A DNA stretch of 64,000 nt from Marinobacter sp. F3R11 (lineage in GTDB: Bacteria > Pseudomonadota > Gammaproteobacteria > Pseudomonadales > Oleiphilaceae), in contig NZ_QOCH01000013.1 of assembly GCF_003318275.1 (NCBI RefSeq), positions 310,001 to 374,000 on the forward strand, in the 5' to 3' direction. This document shows, in pieces, positions 46,333-55,603 of this stretch; position 1 is the stretch's first letter, and the number at the start of each line of letters is the position of its first letter. The notes beneath the pieces were generated by a model, which was not told the origin of the DNA, ran no database searches, and worked only from the letters and a program-made list of their open reading frames with translations. Position numbers and translations under genes: made by a program.

Positions 46333-47802
46333 TCAGTCGCGCGAACGCTTCGGGAAAATAGGGTAACTGATACCAGCCATCTGATTGACCACCCGCACCA
46401 CCTGTGCGCTGTAGCCAAATTCATTGTCGTACCAGACATAGAGAATCAGACGTTTTCCAGCAGTAATTGTTGCCTGAGCATCAACGATACCTGCATGGCG
46501 TGAGCCAACGAAGTCTGTAGACACCACTTCCGGAGAATTCACAAAATCGATTTGTTTCTGCAATTCCGAGTGCAATGCCATTTCACGCAGAAATTCGTTA
46601 ACCCCTTCCACATCAACCTCTTTTTTCAGGTTGAGGTTCAGGATTGCCATGGAAACGTTCGGGGTCGGAACCCGGATAGCGTTTCCGGTCAGCTTGCCGG
46701 TCAGTTCTGGCAAAGCTTTGGAAACGGCCTTTGCCGCGCCGGTTTCGGTGATAACCATATTCAATGCGGCACTCCGGCCACGGCGGCTGCCTTTATGGTA
46801 GTTATCAATCAGGTTCTGGTCATTAGTGTACGAGTGCACTGTTTCAACGTGGCCATCTTCAATGCCATACTCGTCATAGATCGCCTTAAGCACCGGGGTA
46901 ATCGCGTTGGTAGTACAGGAGGCCGCAGACAGGATCTTGTCCTCGTCTGTAATCCAGTCGCTGTTTATACCGTAAACGATATTTTTGATATCACCCTTGC
47001 CCGGAGCCGTCAGCAGTACCCGGCTGACACCCTTGGATTTCAGGTGCAGCCCAAGGCCTTCCTCGTCACGCCAGATACCTGTGTTATCCACAACTATGGC
47101 GTTGTTGATCCCGTACTGGGTGTAATCAACCTGATCAGGACCTGCCGAGTAAATCACCTTGATGTAATTGCCGTTGACAATCAGCGCCGATTCTTCTTCA
47201 TCCACGGTGATGGTGCCGTCAAAGGGACCGTGAACGGAATCGCGGCGCAGCAGGCTGGCACGTTTTTCAAGATCGCTTTTCGCGCCGCCGTGGCGCACAA
47301 CAATAGCCCGCAGGCGGAGATTATTACCGCCACCGGCTTTCTCGATCAGAATACGTGCAAGCAGACGCCCGATACGACCGAAGCCATACAGCACAACATC
47401 TTTGGTGTCGTTGCTTGCATCTTCTTCCGACTGGGAGGGGTACAGACCAACGACAGGACCAATTTCTTTCTTGAGGAATTCGGTCAGATCACCGCCTTCT
47501 TCCTTGAACTTTACCGCCAGCTTACCAATGTCGACGTGTGCACGCCCAAGCTCCATCTGGTCCATCGCCTGCAGAATTGGCAGAGTGTCGTGGACAGACA
47601 GCTCGCTTTGCTCCACCTGACGAACAAATCTGTGAGCGCGAATAATATCAATAACCGACTGGTTGATAATTGCGCGACCGTATACGGAGGTGACAACGTT
47701 GTTTTTCCGGTAAAGACGGCCAATCAGCGGAATCATCGCCTCCGCGGTGGATTCTCTGTCCATCCAGTTGGACAGGCACTGGTTCATCTGCTCGTGACTC
47801 AC
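46333..47802 (-). CDS. gap: Glyceraldehyde-3-phosphate dehydrogenase, long form
   Basis: A GAPDH of about 489 residues, around 150 longer than the classical enzyme because of an N-terminal helical extension, as in the pseudomonad long form. The NAD-binding fold starts at VVLYGFGRIGRLLAR. The catalytic Cys lies in SAASCTTNAITP, with the active-site His in HVETVHSYTNDQ. It catalyses the NAD(P)-dependent oxidation of glyceraldehyde 3-phosphate; the long form is thought to serve gluconeogenesis, which is from family knowledge. The start was set at GTG 47802 (AGGGG 8 nt upstream, protein begins with SHEQMNQCL); another GTG at 47829 is possible. It is divergent from mfd. Confidence 0.93.
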   Translation of the reverse strand: MSHEQMNQCLSNWMDRESTAEAMIPLIGRLYRKNNVVTSVYGRAIINQSVIDIIRAHRFVRQVEQSELSVHDTLPILQAMDQMELGRAHVDIGKLAVKFKEEGGDLTEFLKKEIGPVVGLYPSQSEEDASNDTKDVVLYGFGRIGRLLARILIEKAGGGNNLRLRAIVVRHGGAKSDLEKRASLLRRDSVHGPFDGTITVDEEESALIVNGNYIKVIYSAGPDQVDYTQYGINNAIVVDNTGIWRDEEGLGLHLKSKGVSRVLLTAPGKGDIKNIVYGINSDWITDEDKILSAASCTTNAITPVLKAIYDEYGIEDGHVETVHSYTNDQNLIDNYHKGSRRGRSAALNMVITETGAAKAVSKALPELTGKLTGNAIRVPTPNVSMAILNLNLKKEVDVEGVNEFLREMALHSELQKQIDFVNSPEVVSTDFVGSRHAGIVDAQATITAGKRLILYVWYDNEFGYSAQVVRVVNQMAGISYPIFPKRSRD

Positions 47803-47992
47803 GATAGGGACCCCTGTGTTTTTTCGCACGTGGAATAATTAAGGTCGGGCATTATCCAACTTAAACAGCCTAACGGCAAATACCAACTGGCACGAACATC
47901 CAGACATGCCGCCATGACACCGTCATCCGGGGGCGCTAGAATAGCCGGCTCACAGGCCCCTCACCACCCACAGCAGGAGAAAACGACTGCCC

Positions 47993-50900
47993 ATGAATCA
48001 AGGTGCCCCGACTTCCACCTCACTGCAAACACTGATCGCGCCGCAATTTCCCTCTAAACAGGCCGATCACCGCACCTGGGGGCAATTGCATGGCAGCAGC
48101 GACGCTCTGGCCATCTGTGAAAGCGCCAGAGCCCACAAGGGGCTGACTCTGGTTATCACCCGCAGCACCGCCGACGCAATCCGGCTGGAGCAGTCCATGC
48201 GGTTTTTCCTGGGGCTGCCAGCAGAGGAAGATGGCGCCACGGTTACTGAAGAAGGCCTGGAACTGCTGTCGTTGCCGGACTGGGAAACCCTGCCCTACGA
48301 TCTGTTTTCACCACATCAGGATATTACCTCCAGGCGGATTCGCACCTTGCACAGACTGCCTGGCATTCAGCATGGCGTAATTGTGGTGCCCGCCAGAACC
48401 CTGATGCACCGACTGCCTCCGGTAAACTATCTTCAAGGCAATACCCTGCTACTGGAAACCGGCCAGTCCCTGGACATCGATAACTGGCGCCTGCAACTGG
48501 CCACGGCTGGCTACCGGCACTCTGAAAACGTCTATGAGCACGGAGAGTATGCCGTTCGCGGCTCCATAATCGACATATTCCCCATGGGCTCCAGTCTGCC
48601 CTACCGAATCGACCTCTTCGATAACGAAGTGGAAACACTGCGCACTTTCGATCCGGAAACCCAACGCACCATCGAACGGATAGAACGCATCGAACTTCTG
48701 CCTGCCTATGAGTTCCCCTGGCACAAGGAGGCCCGTTCCGGTTTTCGCGGCCGCTGGTTCGAGCATTTCCCGAATGCGGACAAAAACTCGCCGATTTATC
48801 AGGACGTCACCCACGGCATTACGCCACCGGGCATCGAATATTACCTGCCGTTATTTTTTGACCAGACAGCTACTCTTTTCGACTACCTGCCCGGCACCAC
48901 CCATGTTTTTACAGCTGATGGCCTGAACGAAGCGGTCAACCACTTTGATACAGATACCCGGAATCGTTACGAAGATCGCCGCCATGACCGGTTGCGTCCG
49001 ATACTCCCCCCCTCCGTTCTGTTTTTGCAGCAGGACGAACTGTTTGGTTATCTCAAAGCCTTTCCCCGGGTAACCACTACATCTGAACGGGCAGAAGGCA
49101 GTGGCACGACCAATTGTGCCAGCGAAGCACTTCCGGACATCGCGATGGACGCGCGGGCAGCCGAACCTGCAGGACGCCTCAAGCGTTTTATACAGACATT
49201 TTCCGGGCGGGTACTGATATGTGCCGAGTCCTCAGGGCGGCGGGAGGCCCTGATTGAAAACCTTGGAGAGCACAAGCTTCAGCTGAAGGTGTTTGAAAAC
49301 TGGCGTGAGTTTCTGTCAGACAAAAGCAGCGCACTGGGCATCACCATTGCTCCCATGGAGCAGGGACTGGTATTACCAGATCACCATATTGCCCTCTTTA
49401 CTGAAACCGGCCTGTTCGGTGAGCGGGTTTTACAGCGCCGGAGACGTGATAAGCCGACGGAAATAAATGACGATGGCTATCGCGACCTGTCCGAGCTGCG
49501 GGTAGGCTCACCAGTTGTGCATATCGACCATGGTGTCGGCCGTTACCTTGGCCTGGAAAACATTACCGTAGAAGGCGAGTCCAGCGAGTTTCTGATGCTC
49601 GAATATGCCGGCGGCGCAAAACTGTATGTCCCTGTATCCAGCCTGCACCTGATTTCCCGTTACGCCGGATCAGACACAGAACACGCGCCGTTACACAAGC
49701 TGGGCACCGAACGCTGGAGCGCAGCCAAACAGAAGGCTCTTGAAAAAATTCGCGATACTGCAGCCGAGCTTCTGGATGTATATGCGCGTCGCGAAGCCCG
49801 CAAGGGGTTTGCCTTCGAAGATCCGAAAGAAGCCTATCGTGCCTTTGCAGCAGGGTTCCCTTTTGAAGAGACTCCGGATCAGCAGATAGCTATCCAGGCC
49901 GTGTTCGAGGACATGACCAGTGAAAAGCCCATGGATCGACTGGTGTGCGGTGATGTCGGTTTCGGCAAAACTGAAGTTGCCATGCGAGCCGCCTTTCTGG
50001 CGACCTGGTCCGGAAAGCAGGTGGCGGTGCTTGTACCGACGACACTACTGGCCCAGCAACACTATGAATCCTTCCGCGATCGTTTCTCGGATACGCCTGT
50101 CAATATCGAACTGTTAAGCCGCTTCCGCAGCGCCAGCCAGACCAGCAAGGCTCAGGAATCCATCGAAAGTGGCAAAGCCGATATTGTTATTGGCACCCAC
50201 AAACTACTCCAGGGCGACATCCACTTCAAAAATCTGGGACTGGTAATCATTGATGAAGAACACAGATTCGGCGTTGGACAGAAAGAAAAACTGAAATCCC
50301 TGCGCGCGGAAGTGGACATGCTGAACCTTACCGCCACGCCCATCCCAAGAACGCTCAATATGGCCATGGGACACCTGAGAGATCTCTCCATTATTGCCAC
50401 ACCACCTGCCCGGCGACTCTCGGTGAAAACATTTGTACGCCAGCGTGACGAGGCAACGGTCAAAGAAGCCATCCTGCGTGAGATTCTCCGCGGCGGCCAG
50501 GTCTATGTCCTGCACAATGATGTTGCGAGCATTGAGAAAACCGCAGAAGATCTGCGGCGTCTGGTTCCCGAGGCCCGGGTGGGCGTTGCTCATGGCCAGA
50601 TGGGGGAGAGACAGCTTGAGCAGATCATGTCTGACTTCTATCACAAGCGCTTCAATGTACTGGTGTGCACTACCATTATTGAGACAGGTATCGATATCCC
50701 CAGCGCCAACACCATCATTATCGAGCGCGCCGACAAGTTCGGCCTTGCCCAGCTGCATCAGCTTCGGGGCCGCGTTGGCCGCTCACACCATCAGGCATAC
50801 GCATACCTGCTGACACCACCACCGAAAGCAATAACACCAGACGCAAAAAAACGACTGGAAGCCATTTCCGAAGCCCAGGATCTCGGTGCCGGCTTCATGC

Positions 50901-51523
50901 TTGCAACACACGATCTGGAGATCCGCGGTGCCGGCGAATTGCTGGGTGACGAGCAAAGCGGACAGATTGAAAGCATCGGCTTCACTCTGTACATGCAACT
51001 TCTGGACGAAGCGGTAAAAGCCATTCGTGAAGGTCGCACACCCAACGCTGAGCTTCCCCTTAGCCACGGCACAGAAATGAACCTTCGCATACCGGCACTG
51101 ATCCCGGAGGATTACCTCCCGGATGTCCATAACCGGCTGATGCTCTATAAACGAATAGCCAGCGTCAGTAATCGCGAAGCATTAAAAGAACTTCAGGTTG
51201 AAATGATTGACCGCTTTGGATTATTACCCGAACCCGTAAAAAACCTGGTTCTGCAAACGGAGCTCAGACTCAAGGCGGAAGCTCTGGGCATTGTTAAAGT
51301 GGACGCAGGCAAGGAATGGGCACGTCTTGAATTCGGCAGTTCTACTCCCGTGGATCCATTGATGCTGGTTAAAAAAATGCAATCCGCTCCGGACACATAT
51401 CGCCTTGAAGGTGCCAACAGCTTCCGTTTTCGGCTGAAGGACGCCTCAACCAATGGTAAACTCGACGGCATTTCCCGGATGCTGGGCGAACTTGCACCTG
51501 CACCAAGTACCGCTACCACATGA
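47993..51523 (+). CDS. mfd: Transcription-repair coupling factor
   Basis: An 1176-residue DNA translocase that removes RNA polymerase stalled at lesions and recruits UvrA. In order: UvrB-like N-terminal domains, the RNA polymerase interaction domain (SPVVHIDHGVGRYLGLE, about 500), the SF2 translocase with Walker A CGDVGFGKTEVAM, DEEH, TATPIPRTL, and GRVGRSHHQAYAYLL motif VI, then the C-terminal UvrA-mimic regulatory domain (VHNRLMLYKRIASV). The length is full. AGGAG precedes the start. It is divergent from gap and overlaps the frame upstream of csiV. Confidence 0.97.
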   Translation: MNQGAPTSTSLQTLIAPQFPSKQADHRTWGQLHGSSDALAICESARAHKGLTLVITRSTADAIRLEQSMRFFLGLPAEEDGATVTEEGLELLSLPDWETLPYDLFSPHQDITSRRIRTLHRLPGIQHGVIVVPARTLMHRLPPVNYLQGNTLLLETGQSLDIDNWRLQLATAGYRHSENVYEHGEYAVRGSIIDIFPMGSSLPYRIDLFDNEVETLRTFDPETQRTIERIERIELLPAYEFPWHKEARSGFRGRWFEHFPNADKNSPIYQDVTHGITPPGIEYYLPLFFDQTATLFDYLPGTTHVFTADGLNEAVNHFDTDTRNRYEDRRHDRLRPILPPSVLFLQQDELFGYLKAFPRVTTTSERAEGSGTTNCASEALPDIAMDARAAEPAGRLKRFIQTFSGRVLICAESSGRREALIENLGEHKLQLKVFENWREFLSDKSSALGITIAPMEQGLVLPDHHIALFTETGLFGERVLQRRRRDKPTEINDDGYRDLSELRVGSPVVHIDHGVGRYLGLENITVEGESSEFLMLEYAGGAKLYVPVSSLHLISRYAGSDTEHAPLHKLGTERWSAAKQKALEKIRDTAAELLDVYARREARKGFAFEDPKEAYRAFAAGFPFEETPDQQIAIQAVFEDMTSEKPMDRLVCGDVGFGKTEVAMRAAFLATWSGKQVAVLVPTTLLAQQHYESFRDRFSDTPVNIELLSRFRSASQTSKAQESIESGKADIVIGTHKLLQGDIHFKNLGLVIIDEEHRFGVGQKEKLKSLRAEVDMLNLTATPIPRTLNMAMGHLRDLSIIATPPARRLSVKTFVRQRDEATVKEAILREILRGGQVYVLHNDVASIEKTAEDLRRLVPEARVGVAHGQMGERQLEQIMSDFYHKRFNVLVCTTIIETGIDIPSANTIIIERADKFGLAQLHQLRGRVGRSHHQAYAYLLTPPPKAITPDAKKRLEAISEAQDLGAGFMLATHDLEIRGAGELLGDEQSGQIESIGFTLYMQLLDEAVKAIREGRTPNAELPLSHGTEMNLRIPALIPEDYLPDVHNRLMLYKRIASVSNREALKELQVEMIDRFGLLPEPVKNLVLQTELRLKAEALGIVKVDAGKEWARLEFGSSTPVDPLMLVKKMQSAPDTYRLEGANSFRFRLKDASTNGKLDGISRMLGELAPAPSTATT

Positions 51524-51573
51524 AGCGGCCCGAACAAAACTGGAGCAAACTCTTGCAGACTGACGGTAATCCC

Positions 51574-52269
51574 ATGTATCAGCTACTGGCACGCACACTT
51601 CTGACGGCATTGTTACTATCGACTGCGATGGTGAGCCATGCACAGCAAACCCCCAACAATTTTTACCGGGCAGAGTTCGTCATCCTGGAACGCATCGTCG
51701 ATCCGGGTGCAGTGAATGAGCGCATGGCTAATCGTAAAGCAGAGCCTCCGGTGGACACCAGCAAAGACCTATATCGCGTAACCGGTGACGGCAATGTGAT
51801 CTCATCGTTCAAACTCGCATCACGCAACCAGCTTCATCTCGGGAGCGCAGCTAACCGGCTGGAGCGGAGTGGTCGTTACCGGGTGCTTATGTCTACAGGA
51901 TGGTACGAATCATTCCCGCCCAACTATAAAGGCCAGCCGTTGCGCATCGAAATCGGAGACTGGCTGACTCAGGCAGGCCAGAGAGAGGTTGAAGGGCATA
52001 TTACCATCGATCGTCAGCGCTACCTGCACGTCACCGTCCACCTTAACCACTGGCAGGATGGAAAGACTGCTGTGACGGGAATTACCGAGAGCAACCCGGG
52101 CGAAACCACCGGCACCGATACAGCAGCGCTGACCATCAACCCTGAGGTACCGCCGGAGTTACTGACATGGATCCGAGAAACCCGCAGGATGCGAAGTGAG
52201 GAAATCCACTTCCTGGACTCTCCCACTATCGGCGTCCTCGTATTCTTCAGGAAGATTGAGGCAAACTAG
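51574..52269 (+). CDS. csiV: CsiV family periplasmic protein
   Basis: A secreted protein of about 231 residues with a signal peptide (LLARTLLTALLLSTAMVSHA) and a CsiV-type mature domain (FYRAEFVILERI near the N-terminus; WYESFPPNYKGQPLRI; RRMRSEEIHFLDSPTIGVL at the end). In Vibrio, CsiV binds peptidoglycan and activates the SPOR-like or lipoprotein pathway around LpoA; its role here is inferred. The start at 51574 gives the signal peptide at once; an ATG at 51520 overlapping the mfd stop would add 18 residues in front. Overlaps the convergent phosphorylase by 23 bp. Confidence 0.85.
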   Translation: MYQLLARTLLTALLLSTAMVSHAQQTPNNFYRAEFVILERIVDPGAVNERMANRKAEPPVDTSKDLYRVTGDGNVISSFKLASRNQLHLGSAANRLERSGRYRVLMSTGWYESFPPNYKGQPLRIEIGDWLTQAGQREVEGHITIDRQRYLHVTVHLNHWQDGKTAVTGITESNPGETTGTDTAALTINPEVPPELLTWIRETRRMRSEEIHFLDSPTIGVLVFFRKIEAN

Positions 52270-53029
52270 CAAGCGCACCGAGATCGGCCATCGAGACTTC
52301 AAGAATCCGTCTGACACCAGACATCCCCTGCTCGATGGCCGCTTCAATTTCCGTCATGGTAATAATGTGATCTGACTTCCCGGCCGCCCGGTTCACCACC
52401 AGACCCAGGCATACATAACGCATACCCAACTCCGCAGCCAGAGCCGCTTCCGGCATACCGGTCATCCCTACCAGATCACACCCGTCCCGCTCCATGCGAC
52501 GTATTTCTGCAGCAGTTTCCAGCCGGGGGCCCTGAGTTGCACCATAAACACCAAACCCGGCAAACGGCACTCCATGGGCCGTTGCAGCACCTATCAGAAT
52601 GTCTCTCGCAGACTGGTCATATGGCCAGGTAAAATCAATATGAGTTACTGATTCCAGATCACCCTCAAAAAAGGTACTTGCCCTGCCCCATGTGTAATCA
52701 ATAATCTGCTCAGGGATAACCACGCATGCGGGACCCATATCTGAATGAATCCCCCCCACCGCATTCACGCCGACCAGGGTTCGGACTCCAGCATCATAAA
52801 GTGCTTTTATATTGGCTCTATAGTTCACTTCGTGGGGTGGTATCCGATGAGGGTTACCATGCCGGGAAAGGAATACCACAGGCTGGCCATCCAGATGACC
52901 CTCGATCAGTTCTGAAGATGGCGCACCCCAAGGTGTGTCTACCTCCCTGCTCCCTTTCACCTCAAGACCTGAAAGAGTTGTCAGGCCGGTGCCACCAATA
53001 ATGCCTACCACGCTGCTGGTATCAGTCAT
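52247..53029 (-). CDS. mtnP-like: S-methyl-5'-thioinosine phosphorylase
   Basis: A 260-residue purine nucleoside phosphorylase-fold enzyme of the MTAP/MTIP group. IIGGTGL, SRHGNPHRIPPHEVNYRANI and GPRLETAAEIRRM are phosphate and sugar-binding motifs. In the base-binding segment it has Asn213 (LVVNRAAG) where adenosine-specific MTAPs have Asp, so a 6-oxopurine such as methylthioinosine fits better, as in the Pseudomonas MTIP. It cleaves the nucleoside made from polyamine and quorum-signal synthesis and returns hypoxanthine. The ATG at 53029 shares a base with the mscS stop (TGATG), so it is coupled to mscS. Confidence 0.9.
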   Translation of the reverse strand: MTDTSSVVGIIGGTGLTTLSGLEVKGSREVDTPWGAPSSELIEGHLDGQPVVFLSRHGNPHRIPPHEVNYRANIKALYDAGVRTLVGVNAVGGIHSDMGPACVVIPEQIIDYTWGRASTFFEGDLESVTHIDFTWPYDQSARDILIGAATAHGVPFAGFGVYGATQGPRLETAAEIRRMERDGCDLVGMTGMPEAALAAELGMRYVCLGLVVNRAAGKSDHIITMTEIEAAIEQGMSGVRRILEVSMADLGALASLPQSS

Positions 53030-54276
53030 CAATATCCATCTCCTGCATCCAGGGACTGCTCTCCAACATCGCCCGCAGGGGTGTCATTACGGCGACTGCG
53101 GTTTTGCGTGCGGGTATCTTGAATACCGCGTGTTTCCGGCTTTTCACCGGCTGCCCCGTCATTTTCCATATCAGGAGTCCGGGTCTCATCATTTATATAC
53201 AGAGTCTGCGTCGGGAAGGCTATCTCACCGCCGTGGCTGGCAATCACATCACTGATTTTCAGCAGCACATCCTGCTTGACTTCATGGTAACGGACCCACT
53301 GGACTGTTTTGGTGAACGCGTAGACCATGATATCCAGTGATGACTGATTGAAAGCCAGGAAATTCACAATCAAGGTTTGTGTATTATCAATATCGTCATG
53401 ATTCTCAAGCATTGACCGGATGTCCGAAACAATAGACTCCATATCCCCAACATCGGCATACCGGATACCGACAGTCTCATAGATACGCCGATTGGTCATT
53501 CTTGAGGGATTTTCTACGGCAATGGTTGTAAACGTGGCATTGGGAACATAGAGAGGGCGCTTGTCAAACGTCCGGATAGTGGTCAGCCGCCACCCGATAT
53601 GTTCTACGGTTCCTTCAATGTTACGATCCGGCGACCGCACCCAGTCACCGACCTTGAATGGACGGTCCAGATGGATAATAAACCCACCGAAAAAGTTGGC
53701 CAGCAAATCCTTGGCTGCAAAACCCACCGCAATGCCGCCAACGCCACCAAAGGCAAGCACACCCGAAAGACTATAGCCCAATGACTGCAGGCTGATCAGC
53801 ACAGCCGTAATGATCACCACCGCTCTCGTCAGCTTGCTGATCGCATTGATGGTGGTGTAATCCATCGGCTTTTTCATTTTTACCGGAGAGACAAGAATGC
53901 TCTCTCCTTCTTTTACTGCCCGGAGCAAGGCCCAGACAAAGATACAAATGAAACCGACTTCGAGTACTGTTTCATTGGCCTTGAAGATTTCGGCCGATGA
54001 ATAGTGATGAGCAACCTCCGCTGCCCAGTAAACACCCTGAAGCCAGACAAACGCCACCAGCGGCTTGCGCGCAGCGTGCAGTACGGCGTCATCCCAGAGA
54101 TTATTGGTCTTCGAGAATTTTCTCTCCAGGGCAGAAACAATATGACTGACAACATAGGCAACCGCTGCAGTTCCGAACACCAGCGAAAACACTACAATAC
54201 CCACGCGCCATGGCTCATATAGCACGCCGAAATTCTCGATCCAGCCATCAACGATGGTCATCATGTCTCCGATCAT
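53029..54276 (-). CDS. MscS-family mechanosensitive channel
   Basis: A 415-residue membrane protein of the small-conductance mechanosensitive channel family. Several N-terminal helices are followed by the pore helix and the MscS beta domain: GGVGGIAVGFAAKDLLANFFGG, then FKVGDWVRSPDRNIEGTVEHIGWRLTTIRTFDKRPLYVPNA, which is the signature. The C-terminal 60 residues are polar and probably disordered. It opens under membrane tension to release solutes at osmotic downshock. The stop overlaps the ATG of the phosphorylase gene. Confidence 0.93.
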   Translation of the reverse strand: MIGDMMTIVDGWIENFGVLYEPWRVGIVVFSLVFGTAAVAYVVSHIVSALERKFSKTNNLWDDAVLHAARKPLVAFVWLQGVYWAAEVAHHYSSAEIFKANETVLEVGFICIFVWALLRAVKEGESILVSPVKMKKPMDYTTINAISKLTRAVVIITAVLISLQSLGYSLSGVLAFGGVGGIAVGFAAKDLLANFFGGFIIHLDRPFKVGDWVRSPDRNIEGTVEHIGWRLTTIRTFDKRPLYVPNATFTTIAVENPSRMTNRRIYETVGIRYADVGDMESIVSDIRSMLENHDDIDNTQTLIVNFLAFNQSSLDIMVYAFTKTVQWVRYHEVKQDVLLKISDVIASHGGEIAFPTQTLYINDETRTPDMENDGAAGEKPETRGIQDTRTQNRSRRNDTPAGDVGEQSLDAGDGY

Positions 54277-54309
54277 CGGATTCCTCAGTTCAGTGTTATC
54301 AGTCTGATT

Positions 54310-54810
54310 TCAGCGGATATTAACCGGCATCCCTGGCCTGGCACAGTCGAAAAGCTGTATGACATCGGCATTCCGCATACGAATACAGCCATGGGAAAGC
54401 GCCAGCCCCATTGGCTCAGTATCCGGAGTACCATGTATGTATATAAAACGACGGAAGGTATCAACGCCTGCCCCACGATTTCTGCCCCGCTCTAACCCGC
54501 AGAGCCAGAGGATGCGGCTCAGTATCCAGTCGCGCCCGGGGTAACTGGCTGCAAGCTCCGGGCTGTATATCTCACCGGTAGGGCGACGGGCACAGAAAAC
54601 CGTATTGGCAGGCAGTCCTGCACCAATCATCGCACGTATGTAATGTCGACCTGACGGAGTGCAACCACTGCCATTCTGTTCACCGACACCGTTGAGTGCA
54701 GTGGATACCGGGTAGCAGGCAATGGCACGCCCGCTTGCATCAAGCAGGGTGAGACTCTGATCAGCCAGGCTGATATCAATTGAACAGGCACCAGGGTTGT
54801 GATGGTTCAC
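54310..54810 (-). CDS. L,D-transpeptidase family protein
   Basis: A 166-residue protein of the YkuD family. Catalytic motif: HGTPD at 126-130 and SHGCIRMRNADV with Cys142 as nucleophile. The N-terminus has no signal peptide or membrane helix, unusual for enzymes that work on peptidoglycan in the periplasm. It starts with GTG at 54810; GGAGGGAG is 14 nt upstream. Whether it is exported by another route or acts on another substrate is not clear. Confidence 0.88.
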   Translation of the reverse strand: MNHHNPGACSIDISLADQSLTLLDASGRAIACYPVSTALNGVGEQNGSGCTPSGRHYIRAMIGAGLPANTVFCARRPTGEIYSPELAASYPGRDWILSRILWLCGLERGRNRGAGVDTFRRFIYIHGTPDTEPMGLALSHGCIRMRNADVIQLFDCARPGMPVNIR

Positions 54811-54865
54811 AACGAATCGGACTCCCTCCAGGATTCTGCAGAAAGCCTACCCGAGAGGGTGCGGT

Positions 54866-55543
54866 TCAGGCAACCGGGACCTTCTGGTTGGTGGAGGGAA
54901 TCAGCAGTGCATCCTGCGCCTGCATGCCTGCGGCAAGGAAAGGAACAAGGCGTGCAGCAATCTCCTGGACAGTGGTTTCAACGCCCAGTTTGTTACGCAG
55001 AATATCCTGCAGGGCCTCATTGCTGGACATTGTGAAGGCAGTAGCCCCAAGCATGAACTGGATACGCCAGTATCGATCCACCGCTGAAAGCTGTGGCGTT
55101 GCCTCTTTCAACAGGTGCATGAAGCGGCTGAAGGGCTGACTGTATTCCTGCTCCAGAAACTTGCGCAAATGCCCTTGCGATTGTGTATACGCCAGCCCAA
55201 GCAGTCGCATGAAAATCGATATACCCATCTCATTGCGCTGAGGCATACGAACAGCGCTCTCGGTGAGAGCCCAAAGCGTCTGATTTAACGTTGGGGGTTT
55301 ACCTTCACAACGGGCCTCGAGTTCGTCAAACGCATCCTCAAGTGTTGCTGAAAAGGGGGTCAGAAAACGACCAAAGACTGCATGGATCAGCGCATTTTTG
55401 GAGCCGAAGTGGTAGTTTACCGCAGCAAGGTTTACCTTGGCCTTGCTGGTAATCATGCGTAGTGAAGTCTCTGCAAAACCGCGTTCAGCAAACAACTCCT
55501 CTGCAGCATCAAGAATTCGATCAACAGTATCCGACTGGGCCAT
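54866..55543 (-). CDS. psrA: PsrA-type TetR family regulator
   Basis: A 225-residue TetR/AcrR regulator whose DNA-binding domain (AEELFAERGFAETSLRMITS, then NLAAVNYHFGSKNALIHAVF) is almost the same as that of Pseudomonas PsrA. PsrA senses long-chain fatty acids, represses beta-oxidation genes and itself, and in Pseudomonas activates rpoS. Two overlapping PsrA-type operators lie just upstream, so autoregulation is likely. The gene order mfd-csiV-phosphorylase-psrA also supports the call. Confidence 0.92.
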   Translation of the reverse strand: MAQSDTVDRILDAAEELFAERGFAETSLRMITSKAKVNLAAVNYHFGSKNALIHAVFGRFLTPFSATLEDAFDELEARCEGKPPTLNQTLWALTESAVRMPQRNEMGISIFMRLLGLAYTQSQGHLRKFLEQEYSQPFSRFMHLLKEATPQLSAVDRYWRIQFMLGATAFTMSSNEALQDILRNKLGVETTVQEIAARLVPFLAAGMQAQDALLIPSTNQKVPVA

Positions 55544-55563
55544 TTTATTTTAAGCGCCTCTAG

Positions 55564-55590
55564 CAAACGTCTGTTTGAAACATACGTTTG
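55564..55590. promoter_or_regulatory. Two overlapping PsrA operators
   Basis: CAAACGTCTGTTTG (55564-55577) and GAAACATACGTTTG (55577-55590) share one base and both fit the PsrA consensus (G/C)AAAC-N4-GTTT(G/C). They lie 21-47 bp before the psrA start, so PsrA probably represses its own gene. Confidence 0.85.
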
Positions 55591-55603
55591 ACTCACATTT
55601 ATG

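Noticed and set aside
46552..47838. A 428-codon open frame antisense to gap
   Set aside because: It mirrors the gap coding frame almost end to end, and its protein has no family features.
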